From Brachionus plicatilis (lineage: Eukaryota; Rotifera; Eurotatoria; Ploima; Brachionidae): a stretch of 64,000 bases of DNA. The DNA is taken from positions 189,491-253,490 of the forward strand of contig QEOQ01000121.1 in the NCBI GenBank assembly GCA_010279815.1, written 5' to 3'. Below, piece by piece: positions 1-12,239 of the stretch; position 1 is the first letter of the stretch, and every line of letters begins with the position of its first letter. Made by a program: the position numbers and the translations under genes. The notes beneath the pieces are model-generated. The model was not told the DNA's origin, made no database searches, and worked only from the letters and a program-made list of their open reading frames with translations.

Positions 1-17
1 AAATAAAGCGATATTAA

Positions 18-804
18 GGTTCGCGCGTAGCAAAAATACAGCACTATCTGAATTTCAGCAAACCGACTTTAAAATATTAATCTGCATACTTGAAAACCTA
101 TTTTAGTTATTGTCAAAAAAAAAAAATTTTGATCCCATCCCCTCAAATTAAAAAAAAAACAAAATTTAGTTACTTTTGAGCTAAAATATCTTATGTTCTA
201 ATAAAGATAACCTTATAAATATTAAATTATCTGAAACTATAAAATGGTGTATTAATTTAATCTATTAATTTACCAATAGATCGATATTTTGGCAAAAAAT
301 GGTAGAAAAATGGTATTTTTTCACTATTTTTGTATTTAGTCCGCGGTTTTCCCCCCGATCCCTACTTTTTTATACAGATTCTGAAACTAGAGAAAATTCT
401 GAACAAAATGTTGGGACCAAAATAAAATTGAATTAAATGGCTTAGAAACTAATTTTTGAAAAAACATGTAAAAAGTCAGAATTAAATGTCAAATTAGGAA
501 ACTTGAATTATTAAAATTTAATCAAATAAAGAGTTAGAAATTCTTAAATGTTCTGCAGTTTTTGCTATGAAAAATATATATGTGAAATCAGAGTTGTTTA
601 CAAGTCCCAAAAAAAAGTCCAAGTCATTAAAAAAAAATTCCAAGTCCAGACTTTTTTTTTATCCTTGAGGAGATGGGATTAAAATTTTTTTTTTTTGGCA
701 GTACCTAAAAAATCGTTTTCTAAGGTTCTCAAGTATGCAGATTAATATTTTAAAGTCGGTTTGCTAAAATTAAGATAGTGCTGTAGTTTTTCTACGCACG
801 AACC
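18..804. mobile_element. Foldback (inverted-repeat) element, 787 bases
   Basis: Two arms of about 130-140 bases, at 18-146 and 665-804, are imperfect inverted copies of each other. Both start with GGTTCG(C/T)GCGTAG, continue through CAGCACTATCT and AGCAAACCGACTTTAAAAT, and end in an A-run followed by ATCCCATC(C/T)CCTC. The roughly 520-base centre has no coding potential that I can see. The structure is typical of a non-autonomous foldback or MITE-type DNA transposon. No clear target-site duplication is visible. It lies where the next exons of the ABCA gene would be expected, so it may sit in an intron of that gene. Confidence 0.8.
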
Positions 805-1231
805 AAAGAAAAATTCATACTTTTTAACACTATTCCCCATTAAACCTCTCCACTTATACCACAATTGCCATATATCACCCCACTTTAGCCTAAAAATATT
901 TCTTTTTCCCAATTAAACCAAATATTATATCTCTTTGATGAATCTTAGCTTTAAAATATTTTGACATCTTAATAAAAAATCAATAAAGAAGATTTTTGAC
1001 CATATTTTTGGAATCCTCTTAAAAATTTTAGTCAGAAAAATATATGTTATTTAAAAATTTAAGATTTTTAAATTTTTGGATCACTCGAGATCCATTAAAT
1101 GGCACAATTCTCCAAATATTTCCCTTTTGTCCTCAATTATCTTAGTTTTACCTAAATATTCTACAATTCCCCTAGAATAAAAATATAAATAATAAGTATA
1201 AACTTCTAACACCCCACAATAAAAATTAGGA

Positions 1232-1312
1232 TACCTGGATATTTAAATTTCTTTTTTACTTCATTTATTAGACCAATGCTAGATAATGGATCAGTGTTTT
1301 TGACATTAAACG
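1232..1312 (-). pseudogene. Possible short-chain dehydrogenase-like exon fragment
   Basis: On the minus strand a TTTTTTCAG acceptor opens a short frame containing NEVKKKFKYPGILIFIVG. It recalls the segment before the NNAG motif of short-chain dehydrogenases (FabG/HSD17B8 type, E(V)KKKF..P.ILVNNAG), but the NNAG residues are replaced by FIVG. A second open stretch, GIVEYLGKTKIIEDKREIF, follows at about 1080-1165 and could be joined through a roughly 41-base GT-AG intron. I cannot assemble a complete gene. It may be a decayed fragment or chance resemblance. Confidence 0.2.
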
Positions 1313-1642
1313 GCTGAAAAAAGAATAAGGGATTTAAATTTAACTAATTTAATAGATTAAATTTTAATAATGATTTGGTCAGGTTATTAAACCAACTACA
1401 GAATTAATAAAAATATAAATAATAATAAAATGAATTCATTTGCATTTGCTTTATCATTTTTTTAGACTTGATTTATAATTTAAAAAAAAAACTGATTTCT
1501 TGAATTTAATTTAGGCTCTTTCTTTTTCTATGATTACATATTCTGATCACAGGTCGGAAGATCAGTTTTATCACCTAATATGCAATCAACTTATAAAATG
1601 ATCGGCTGAATCAGACATTCTTTCTATTAAATTTTAAAATAC

Positions 1643-4600
1643 CCAATCCAGAAGTTGGCTCATCCAAAATTATTACTTTAGAGCCACCAGTTAAGGCCAT
1701 TGCAACCGAAAGTCTTCTCTTCATGCCACCAGACAATTGTTTAGACTTTTTTTCAAGATCATTTTCAAGTCCAACCAAAGAGCTTATTTTCAATATTTCT
1801 TCTTTGATTTCTTTTTTTGAATATCCTTTTATCTAATAAAATTAAAAAAATTATTTTGTTTTAAAAGATTATTTGAAATTTACTGAAGCTATTAAATCAA
1901 TATGCTCGGCTACTGTAAGATCATCATATAAAATATCCTTCATTGAAAAAAAAAATTATTTTTGCCATTTAATTATTAAATAAAAATACATATTGTGGAC
2001 AAAAGCCAAGTGAAGAACGTATCTCATCCATGCTTGTTCGTATACTTTTGCCAAGTATCTTTGCATCGCCCGAACTTGGAGCATAAATTCCTTTGAAAAA
2101 AAATTAAAAGTTTTTTTGGTTAAAAAGTTTTTTTTTACCACAAAGCATGAATGTTGTTGTTGTTTTTCCTGCTCCATTATGACCTAATGATATAATGGTA
2201 AAATTTTTGATCATTTTCTACTTCAAATTTTTACCAAGTAAGCCTGTTATTTGATTTTCGTACATGTTTAGAGAAATGCTATCCACAACCGTTTTATTTT
2301 TGGAAAATCCATATCTAAATTTCTATAAAAAATCATTTTTGAGATCACGATACAAAATAAATTTTTTCTAATTCTTACCTTGGTCACATTATGAATCGTA
2401 ATGGATTGGTTCAAACCAATCGGGTCTTTTTCGAAACCGTATTTATCTTGCTTTACAGGATCAAAATCCAAATCATCCATTTTGTTTATTTTAGGGGTTC
2501 TCCAGTAAGATGGCTGAGTTTTATGAATAAGGATTTAATCAGAAAAAATGTTGTTTTTTATTTTAAAATTACCATAAAAGGGAAATAAAATGGCAAAGGA
2601 GCTCCATATTCTCCTGGTAAAATTCTCTCTATGTACCATGTAACTGGAATGTACAATAAAGTCCAACCAATCATGGAAGCAAGAACTGCACCCAAATTTA
2701 AAGTGTCATCAAATAAATTTTCATATAAATTGAGATAGCTAAAATCCTCGCCACTTCTTTCGTACTGGAAAATAACTTGGAATGCGAATGTTAATCCCGT
2801 GTTGGGGAAAATGCAAAATAAATATTTGATAGAAGATGATGGTAGACTATCATAAAAGTTGATCAAGGTGATTAGCCAGAATATAATTGTGAAAGTTTTG
2901 GCAATAAAAGCTAATGACATAAAATAATTTTTTTCAAAAATAAAATTATATAATTACTTTTGCTGAATATTTGTCCCAGTAATAAAGTGAGCATTGTTAC
3001 TTGAAATGAATAGACAAAAAAAACCGAGAATCCCACAAAAGGATTTGTGTAGAAAAATACAGCTTTTTTTGTTAAAGCGTCATTGTCTTTTTCTCGGGGG
3101 TTTACTCTAACCGAACTCACAAGAGTGAACAGCGCCGATAAAATCAAAAATGGTATAATCAATCGAACTATCCATGTCAGCCACATGGCAATATTTTTAA
3201 TTCCAACTAGTTTTAGATATTCCTTTGAAAAAATTTATTTTAGAAATTTTTTTTAATCTAATTTTGTTTAGTTACTTTCATTTTTGCCTGCTTTTCATTG
3301 ATAATGCTTCCGAGGGTGACGATTGTGGTGAACAAAAATGCGATTTGAATTATGACTAGAGGAAAAAAGCTGAATCTAGATTTGAATATGTCATTGTCAT
3401 AACCGGGACAAAAGTATTGAGCAATTTTAATCTTTGAATACAATCATAAAAAAATTTGAATTTGATTAAAATTTTTAATTACTGGTTCAATTTCGTCAAG
3501 ACCAAGTCCAGTTACTTCAGATATTAGCGACAAATCAATTGCATTTTTTATAGGATTAAAAATTGTATTATATAATTTAGTATACTTTCGACCTTAGTTT
3601 AAAAATATTAAAATTTTTGTAATCTTAAAAAGACAGCTTGAATTTTTTGAGAATTTTTGATTTTAAACTATATCTGCGAATAAGTGAAAAAATTTTGATG
3701 ATTGTTAAAAAAATTTTATCGAATTTCTGATATAAAACTTAAGTTTACAATGAAGAAATAGAAAAAAATGTATTGATAGATGCTGCTTATTCTTTTTCTT
3801 GTTAATACCACTTATTAAATTCTTATTAATTTTGATAAATGGTTTAAAAAAATTATCGATAGTTTTGTAATTGAAATTAAATTAATCTATTTTTTCCTAA
3901 AGTTTATTTAATGGAATTTACCAATTTTACGTTAAAAATTATTTTTGATTTTTATTATGTTTATATTATTGTCCTTTTTATCGTTAAAAATTTTAAATAG
4001 GAAAAAATTATTTCAAAATTATTACATTTTTATTAACTTAAAGCAGACTCATTTTTAAGCCACAAGTATAAGTCAAAAAATTTACTGTGAATCACTAATA
4101 AAATTTAGGTTTTTTAATTGATATTTAATTTAGATAGATAGTTACCAATTAATGACTTGATTATAATAATTAAATAATTAAATTTCATATTTTTATTGAA
4201 AATTTATTATTCATATTTTTTAATACTAATTTTAAAAATTTTAGCTTAAAATAACTATTTTATTTTTTTAAATAAAATTTTTTATCAAAAAGTCTAAAAA
4301 AACAATATGAGAAACTTAATTGAGAAAAACACTTCTGTTAAATGAAATTAATGACATGATAAGAATATTCCAAGAAGAACTTGTTTCTGGAAATGGCGGA
4401 AAAATTCTGATTTAAGATAAATTTGTTCAATAAATCTACGACCACGTGACTATTTTTTATTTATTAAATTTAAAATTATAATAAAGAGGTAGACCCCAGC
4501 GCACGTCCGAATGGTTCAAGACCCATGATATGAGGTTTGAACCTCATGAAAGGAAAAATTGAAATAAAAAAATATAAGTCAAATTAAATTAGAGCAAAAG

Positions 4601-6204
4601 AAACCAAAAAAAATAAACAATGGTATTAAAAAAAACCTATTGTTAATTACTGCGTATTATTTTCCTATTGTATTGATAGTTAATGAATCTGAATGGTAAA
4701 GAAAGCTAGAAGTGATTTTTTTTTAATTTTGAATTTGATCAAGTAAATTCATAATTTCGATTGGCAAAACAGATTAAATGTTGGATTTATAGAAAATTGT
4801 TTGCTCTTCAGATTGTTCATTTGATCTTTTTTCAATCTCATATAGAAATTAATTTGTCGATTTCTTAGCCATTCTCAAAGTAGATAATATTATTGAAAGG
4901 TTGCAAAATCAATTTATAAAACATGAATTTTGAAATTTTTAGTGTTTTAAGGATAATAAGTGTTAAGTAATTTTCGGGTCTTATCAATTTTGTGATATAA
5001 AGATCATAAATTTAACTCGAAAAATTGATCTTTTAAATTTTATGACCCTATTTTTCTTTTAAACATAAAGGTTAATTTTTAAAAATTTCCCAAATTAAGT
5101 TTAGAAACTTGTTTAGAAGATTTTTTAGAAATTTTTTTTTGTTTAATAGAATTTGAATATATGGTAAAAATATTAGAGCCTTTTAGGTAAACATTTAATT
5201 CTATTTTTTTCTGATTAATGCTTATTTAAATTTGTGATTATTTAAATTTTTAAATTTTAGCAAAATAATTTACAGTCGAAACTAATGCTCCTAAAACATA
5301 ATTTTTAAGTGCTTTTATTCTCAAATTTTGTTATTTTTTTGTTTAAATTCCAGAAAAATCAAGCTGTTTGGAAAATAAAATCGGTTCTCACTGAAACAAT
5401 ATGATTCAGGTGAATTTTCAAACATATACTCATTTTTTGAATAGAAATTCTCTGCTATGTTATATTGGAACGCTGTTTCTCTAAAAAAGGAAATATTAAA
5501 AAAAATTTAATTAATTCTGTAACCCTAGGAATAAAAGACTTTAATGAACCTTATCGATTAATTTTTGTTCCGAAATGCTTCGGAAAAAAATTAACAACAT
5601 GATCAAACAATATTTTTATGCACATTTTTAAATACTAATTAACTCTTACTCTTGAGTGAATATTTTATAGCGAATATTGCTTGGTAAAGTCCCATTATTG
5701 TAGCTGTCCGGGAAACTAACCATTGCAAAAAGCTTTGATATCGTTTCATCATTTAATTTTGTGGCTTCGCTTGTTGAAGAACCTCTAACTTAAATTTAAA
5801 ATATTTAAAAAATACATAGTTAAAATTAGAAATTAAAAATCGATTGAGAAATTTTATTAATTACCTGTCACACTAAAGACAGGCTTTCTTGATTTTATTA
5901 ATTCGAAAGCATTTGTAACAATTCCTTCAATAAATGAATTATTTGGGTAGTACATCAAATAAGTGCGATTAGTTGTTGCATTTATTAAGCTCAAAACATC
6001 AAATATTGGACTGGTGTTTGCATTCTGCTCTTCTATTTTGGTCGAATCGACAAAAAATCTCAGTATTAGCAAAATAATGACAAAAATTAACGAGGCACAT
6101 ATTTCTGTTATAGTTCCAGCAATGTTTCGCTTGAAAAGAACCCAATTTTTCCAAAACAGTATCAAAAACTGTCGAAAAAAGCCAACCACTTTTCTCTCTT
6201 TCAT
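1643..6204 (-). CDS. ABCA-subfamily ABC transporter, N-terminal half (TMD1 and NBD1)
   Basis: ABCA proteins are full-length lipid exporters of the plasma or organelle membrane. Thirteen exons splice in frame (6204-5865, 5788-5650, 5480-5392, 3592-3483, 3431-3276, 3222-2958, 2910-2573, 2513-2379, 2322-2235, 2183-2139, 2090-1990, 1937-1884, 1832-1643), giving about 683 residues. Exon 1 has the family start [15 protein letters not shown] and the first membrane segment. Exons 4-7 carry [25 protein letters not shown] and the remaining TMD1 helices, ending in [15 protein letters not shown]1 shows Walker [11 protein letters not shown]-loop [16 protein letters not shown], signature [15 protein letters not shown] and Walker [12 protein letters not shown]. 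The short first extracellular region suggests an ABCA3-like class. The frame is open throughout, but the exon that should begin with the D-loop Asp is not found to the left, so TMD2 and NBD2 are missing. The gene either runs off the window through a large intron or is truncated. Most introns are about 50 bases; one is 1.8 kb (3593-5391). Confidence 0.85.
4485..4600 (+). repeat. SINE-like dispersed repeat, copy 1
   Basis: This segment contains AGACCCCA, then GGTTTGAACCTCATGAAAGG followed by AAAAATTGAAATAAAAAA and TAAATTAGA. The same order recurs at 63461-63565. GGTTTGAACCTC resembles a relaxed pol III B box (GGTTCGANNCC), and the A-rich 3' end suits a SINE. It lies in the 1.8-kb intron of the ABCA gene, opposite to the direction of transcription. 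Confidence 0.5.
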
Positions 6205-8756
6205 TTTTTCTTTTATTTAAAATACAGTAAACTTGATTTTATTATTTGGTAGAGTTAAGTGATTAGGCAACAATAAAAGTCTGATGAAAAAATGTGCTTT
6301 ATGAAAGTTATTATTTAAAAATCATCATTTAAAAGGAAATTAAATAAAGCTTTGACTTAACACTTAATAAAAAATTTAAAAGTATAAAGAAAATATGAGA
6401 GTTATTGATTTTTTTAAAATTTCTTAGAAAATTTTAATTAGATTCTTGTGCGACAATATTTAAGCTTTATACATGGTAGAAATGTTTTAAACAGCATTTA
6501 ATTAATGATTTTTGGTCTAATCGTGGCAAAAAAAAATTCAAAAGACTAAATTTACCTCGAATCGGGATAATTTAAAAATTTCGTTTAATTATTTTGATTA
6601 AAATTTAAAATTATTGTAAAAATGAAAAATGATCTGATAGGATTACCGGTTTCCATACAACATGATATAAAAAAACGCTCTTAATTAGGAATAAATACAT
6701 TTAAATTTTCATTATTACCCTTTTAAAAATTGGCTAGAATTTTCTTGCTATTATTTTTTTGATTTCTCTGAAAAATTAAGATAATTTATCGAGAAAGATT
6801 TTCTAGAAAATTTTAATTAAAATTCAAAAATTAATTTTCATTCATTGTTCCCTAATCGCAGAAAAAATTAAAATGTTGAAATAAATGTCTGTTGCAGGAA
6901 GAAAAGACTAACGATATTAATTGAAGTATGTAAAGGTACAGTTGAATAAGATTAACATGAATATTTTAAAAAATTTTGATCATTAAAAATTAATTGGCAA
7001 ATGTAATTTAATTGAAATGATTTTATTTGCATTTTATATTTTAATTATTGAAATAAACTTTAATTTTTACCAATTGATTTAATGCTTGTTGAAAATGAGA
7101 GCTAAAAATAAACAAGAAAAAGCTTTTTATAAATAATTTTAAAAAATTAATATAAATTTTTGCTAAAGATTTTTAAAAATTATCAAACCTTTACTCCATT
7201 AAATTAACTTAAGGGATTTTTTAATATTAAAGCACATTTTTAAAACAAATAGATGCATAAATTTGATTATTCCAATCAAAATTAATAATAGTTAATTAAA
7301 TATAATTGGCTTACTTAGTGACACATTATTGAAACATTACAATGTCTGAAAATTAGTTTATATTATAATAATAAATTTGAAAAATATTTAAAAACAGAAA
7401 ACGATTTTTAATTAATTGTAGTTTAATGTGTAAATGTTAATTTTAAAATAATAATTTTAATTTTAAAAATTTTTGCATATATTACGGAAGCTTGTTTTTT
7501 TAAAAAATAATCATGATTCAATTTAACTTAGAAGTCTTTAAGTTTTTTTTTCTAGTTTTTTTGAATTTACAAAATTTTCTCTAATTCTAATTAATTATCC
7601 TCTAATTTATTATCTCCCAAAAAAATTGTTTGAATTTAAAATCTAGCGGGATCCAAATTTTAGAACCTCTCGCTTAAAAACTGTGAATTTTAACAAAAGC
7701 GATAATTAAGCTTAACAAAAATAAATTTTGTCCAAAAAATTATTTTTGTTTAAAATTTTAATTATCGAATTTTTAAATTCAAAAAATTTTTCAATGATTC
7801 ATCGAGGATTATTAGTAACAGTTACTAATTGTTTTCAAATAAAATAAATTTCAGCATTATCAAGATAAGAATTTATGGATTTCTGTTGTTTTTTATTTAA
7901 ATATAATAATAATCAAAATTACCCATTTGGTTTCAGGATAGTTTTTGAATTTATTCTCTTAAATTTATTGGAAAAAGCTTTTTTTACATTTCTTACCTTG
8001 AATTTAGAAATATTGTTTAGAATAATTATTTACCTAATTAAGAAAAATTACAGCGAGTCAGAAATCTTTGGTGGCAAAATTTGCAGAAAACTAGGAACTT
8101 ACTAGACCTTAGATACGATTTTTAGGTTTTCAATTACTTTGAGTAAAGAGGAAGAAGAAATTAGTGTTGAATGCGAATAGAATAAAAAAATAAAATATTT
8201 GTAAAATTATGGCAAATGAGCTTATTGATAATTTGGTAATTTTTTTAAGAATTGATTAAAAAAATTTTTTTTCAATTACCGTAAATATTTCATCTTTGCT
8301 ATCTTAAGCCTTGAAAATTCAATTTTTTCGAGGCACCAAAACCAAATTCTTGGGCTTTTAGTGCGACGTTAAAAAACAAATATTTAAGGTATTTTAAAGT
8401 TTTTTTTCTATTAAAAAAAGCATATTTTAAAAATCATTTTGGAAATATCAAATTTTGGATTGTTTTCAAAAAAAAATTTGAAAATTTAATTAAACTTTAT
8501 AGAATCAAAATTTGACATATTGTCTTTAAATTCCTTTTTTTTTTAGTTTTATATTGGAAATTTTTTTAATAAGATAAATCAGAACCAAGACAAAAAAATA
8601 CAAATGATATCATTAACAATGAACGAGCTTTAACTTGCAAACAAAAATTTAAGTTTATTCTAAAATTATTTTGCTAATGATAAATTATTATAAATTTTGC
8701 TTTAAAAATTTTGAAAATAAAAAAAAACATTTATTCCTTTTTTGAACAATTTTAAA
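6205..8756. other. Intergenic region between the ABCA gene and the LEDGF-like gene
   Basis: This is about 2.5 kb of AT-rich sequence between two divergently transcribed genes, so it should hold both promoters. I see no convincing exon. The longest open frame (7875-8105, plus) is hydrophobic, low in complexity and resembles no family I know. No clear repeat was recognised. Confidence 0.6.
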
Positions 8757-10818
8757 ATGACCAAATCGAAAACTTCAAAATCAAATAATTCATATGAAGT
8801 AGGAGATCGAGTCTTTGCCAAGCTCAAAGGCTATCCATGGTGGCCTGCAAGAGTAACTCAAAAAAACTCTTTAATTTGAGCCTAATTTAAGCTATCTTTT
8901 TTTTAGATTGAAACAGTTGAAAATCAGACGAAACCCATAAAATACAAGATCCTTTTCTACGCCACATATGAAATGTAAAATTTCTTTTTTTCTTGTTAAT
9001 TCATTTGATTTATTATTTAAAAATTAAAGTAATTTAATAAAACCGGACTGTTTGGTTCCATTTAATAAGCAAAATATTGAAAAATACGGCGAACCAAGAA
9101 AATACAAATATTTCAACGAAGCAATGAATGAAATTCAGAACGATCCGGATCTGAAAAATCTAAAAAGAAGAAGCGAGTCTGAAGAAAGCTCTGATAGCCA
9201 AAGTGGTAATGATCAGAACTCAAATACCTCCGGGAAAAACTCGGAAAAAACTGATTCAAATGAATTCGATGAGACAGAAGGAGTCGACGTGGAAAAACAA
9301 AGTACTGAACGATCAACAAGTGATTTGGAATCTAAAACGGAATCTGAGAAAAGTTTCAAAAAAATGACAAAAAAATCTAATCCAGTAATTAGGCCTTTTC
9401 TTTTTTCTTTTTTTTTTTTTAATTCTTTAAAAGAAAATGGCACAATTCAAGAAAAAAACAAATGAGAATGAACAAAAACCTAAAATTGAAAGTGAAGAAA
9501 AAGATACCGATGAAAAAATGGATGTTGGTGACTCAGAAACTAATAAAAGCGCTGAATCAAGTTCAGACCTCGATAGTCAATCAGACAATGTTAAAAAAAA
9601 TTCAAAGCGACCTCTGGATGATGATTTCGATTACAAGTCTGTATCTACCAAAACCAGAAGAATCATTTCTGATGATGAAGAAACTACTGAGATGGCGGAA
9701 GATATTGTTAAAAAAGAACAAGAAAATACTGCTGAAGAAACACGAGATGAAAATGAATCCAATGTTTTAAGCCAAGATAAAACAATTTCGATTAAAACAG
9801 AAAATGAAGAAAATTCGGAAATTATGGACCAAAAAAAGACTGAAACGAAGATAACAATTGACAAAAACGAAAAGATAGAAAAAAGCCCTATTGATGAAGA
9901 TAAGGCTGAAGGCAAACAAACTAAATTTGAAATTAAAAAAAAATCAAACAAGTAATTTTTGGAATTTATCTTTTTTTTGATTAAAATCAACATTTATAGA
10001 ATTTAACTCAGAATGACTAATGAAGAAAGAGAATCTGAAAAGCAAAAACTGAAGGAGAAAAAAATTTATGAAAAAAAATTGGCTAAACTTAAGAGTATAT
10101 CTTAAATAAATAGATTGATTAAAATTTTTATTATTTTTATTTTTATAGGCATTCGAATTCAGCTAGCTCTGCAACGAATGAACGTGGAAATTAGAAAATG
10201 CCAAAAAGAAGATAATATGGTACATTTTTTGGCGACAATAATTAATTTAATTAATTTTTTTTATCAAAAAGGACTTCGAGAGGTGCTTCCTTTTGATGCA
10301 AGATTTGCAAAAATTACCATTCACTCGAAAGAATCTTTTTAGGGCACACGAAATTGTTGAGACTATACGAGAAGTAAAATTTAAATAAAAATATTGATTT
10401 CAAATGTTTTAAATTTTTTTTCAAGTGTAAAAATTTCAAAAAATCTGAAAAAGTTAGGCAAATAGCAGATGAGTGCTTTTCAAAATTTTATAGTCTTTTT
10501 TCAATAAATCCAGAAGATTCTTTTTCAGCCATTTTCGAGAGAGAACGAATTAAATATTTAGCCGAAAACGAAGACGAAATTAAAAGGGAAAAAATAATTG
10601 CACAAAAATTAATGGTCACTAGGGCAAAAAAGACTTCAATACCTTTAAAGCATAGTTCTGCCACCAAAACAGAGACAAGCAACATCTCTATTACCAATGA
10701 GTCAGCTACACCAGTTGTATCCTGTATGGGGAATTCGAAAAATGAAGATGATCAATTTTCCAAACAAGCTAAAAATTTGAATGAATCATTTTCGTTAAGA
10801 GATAAAAAAAAGGAATGA
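8757..10818 (+). CDS. PSIP1-like: LEDGF/HDGF-related protein with PWWP and integrase-binding-type domains
   Basis: The family is chromatin-bound: PWWP reads methylated H3K36 and nucleosomal DNA, and the C-terminal helical domain tethers partner proteins. Eight exons (8757-8852, 8907-8974, 9030-9384, 9434-9951, 10012-10094, 10149-10219, 10272-10373, 10426-10818) join in frame to about 561 residues, close to vertebrate LEDGF/p75 (530). PWWP spans about residues 12-90: GDRVFAKLKGYPWWPAR, then YKILFYATYE, then the HDGF-specific tail NIEKYGEPRKYKYFNEAM. A long acidic Glu/Ser/Lys-rich linker follows. The C-terminal helical domain reads IRIQLALQRMNVEIRKCQKE, FERCFLLMQDLQKLPFTRKN, then a helix ending in CFSKFYSLF. 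The start is the first ATG before the PWWP. An AATAAA lies about 37 bases past the stop. Having both domains favours LEDGF/HRP2 over HDGF. Confidence 0.88.
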
Positions 10819-12239
10819 GGTGAAAGCGTTCCAAATAAGCTTGGATCATTATAAAATAAAACAAAAAATTGTTTTGAATCGAAAATAGAAACCGAAAAAC
10901 AATAATCTCTTTTGATTTTTTTAATTTTTTTAATTTGAATCATTTTAAAAAATAATTCTATTATTACACGATGTAAAAATAAATAAAATTTAATAAACAG
11001 ATAACGAATCAAATTTTTGAGCCATCTTCAAATTTTGAAGTTTTTTTTGAAAAATTTTTTTGACCACAAGTTATTTTTGTGGTCATTTAAAAATAAATTA
11101 TTGAAATTGTGAAGAACTTTTTCTGTTAAATTCGGTTTTTGGATTAGTTTTTTAATTGAGTAACCAATTAAGCTTTACAAATTTGATACAAAATTTAAAT
11201 CTTTTAATAATTCTTGGTAATATAAATTTTAAAATAAAGATAAATTAATTTTTGAAAAAATATGTCTGAAGCTTCATCAGTTTCTCTATTTTTATCAGCC
11301 AATAATCATGAAAATCAACTGATAAAGATATTGAAGAAAATAAAATAAAAATATAAATCCAATCGAAGCCGAGTACAAACGCATTTATACTAACTTTTCT
11401 GAATTTGTTAGGTCCCTTGAGCAAGACTAGATCGACGAAAACAAGTGATCAAAAAAAGAAATACAGAAAATCAAAATCTACCTAAGGTTCAAAAAGAGAT
11501 TTCAGGTACGTTTCAAAGTCTAAATTATTCAATAATCAATGCCTCTAATTAGTATAAATGTGTATTGGCTTCAAGTTCTAGATTTTAAGATTTTTTCATA
11601 AATAATATTCAAGTATCTGAAAAAGATACACGTGAATGACCATAAAAAATTTAACAATGAAAATGACCAGCCACCAAAAAGATTAAGATTTTTTTTTGTT
11701 TTTATCAGTGGTATTTTTTAACTTTATTAAACAACTAAATATCTTCTATTAAAATTAAAATAAAATTCTATTAAAATTCTTGACTACTGATAAAAAATTC
11801 AAAATATTTGTATCATTAAATTTGATGCAAAAAAAAGAAAAAACTACTGACTACTAGAATTACAATTTTGTAAAGTTACTACTTTAATTATAATTTCTCC
11901 TCTTTTAATTATATATTTTTTTAAAGATATGAATTTTTTTTTTGTAACATATTTGGTAGCGAATCTTAAAATATTTTAATAACATTTCTGTTCAATATCT
12001 AAACATTTTTATTTTTGCGTTATGATATCTTTGCATAGAAAAAAAATAAAAATTTATCTCTTAATTTAGTGAATTTAAACGATGGATGAAGATTAAAATA
12101 AAATAAAACATTAAATCATTTAGAGTTAAATAAAATGTGACCATTTATGTGATTAATGAATAAATGAATCATAAATGAATAGTCCTAAACATTTATTTCA
12201 CAAACAATATCTGTCAAAAATTGATATGAAAAATAAAAT
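10819..12239. other. Intergenic region between two convergent genes, with possible gene-remnant scraps
   Basis: About 1.4 kb between the 3' ends of the LEDGF-like gene and the histidine decarboxylase gene. Short open scraps occur at about 11262-11345 (MSEASSVSLFLSANNHENQL) and 11610-11690 (ending NENDQPPKRLRF) on the plus strand, interrupted by stops. They could be decayed exons, but I cannot assign them. TTTATT at 12192-12197 (AATAAA on the minus strand) could serve as the decarboxylase polyadenylation signal. Confidence 0.4.
10855..10860 (+). promoter_or_regulatory. Probable polyadenylation signal of the LEDGF-like gene
   Basis: AATAAA lies 37 bases after the TGA stop at 10816-10818 and is the first canonical hexamer downstream. 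Confidence 0.45.

Noticed and set aside
1500..1612. ILGDKTDLP read on the minus strand near 1545-1575, reminiscent of the DxLGDRI motif after ABCA H-loops
   Set aside because: The preceding residues do not match the His-loop, a stop follows quickly and no acceptor fits the required phase, so it was not added as an exon.
7875..8105. 76-residue plus-strand open frame
   Set aside because: Phe/Leu/Ile-rich translation of AT-rich DNA, with no domain and no splice context.
9113..9993. Minus-strand frames of 68-120 residues
   Set aside because: They are antisense shadows of the acidic linker exons of the LEDGF-like gene.
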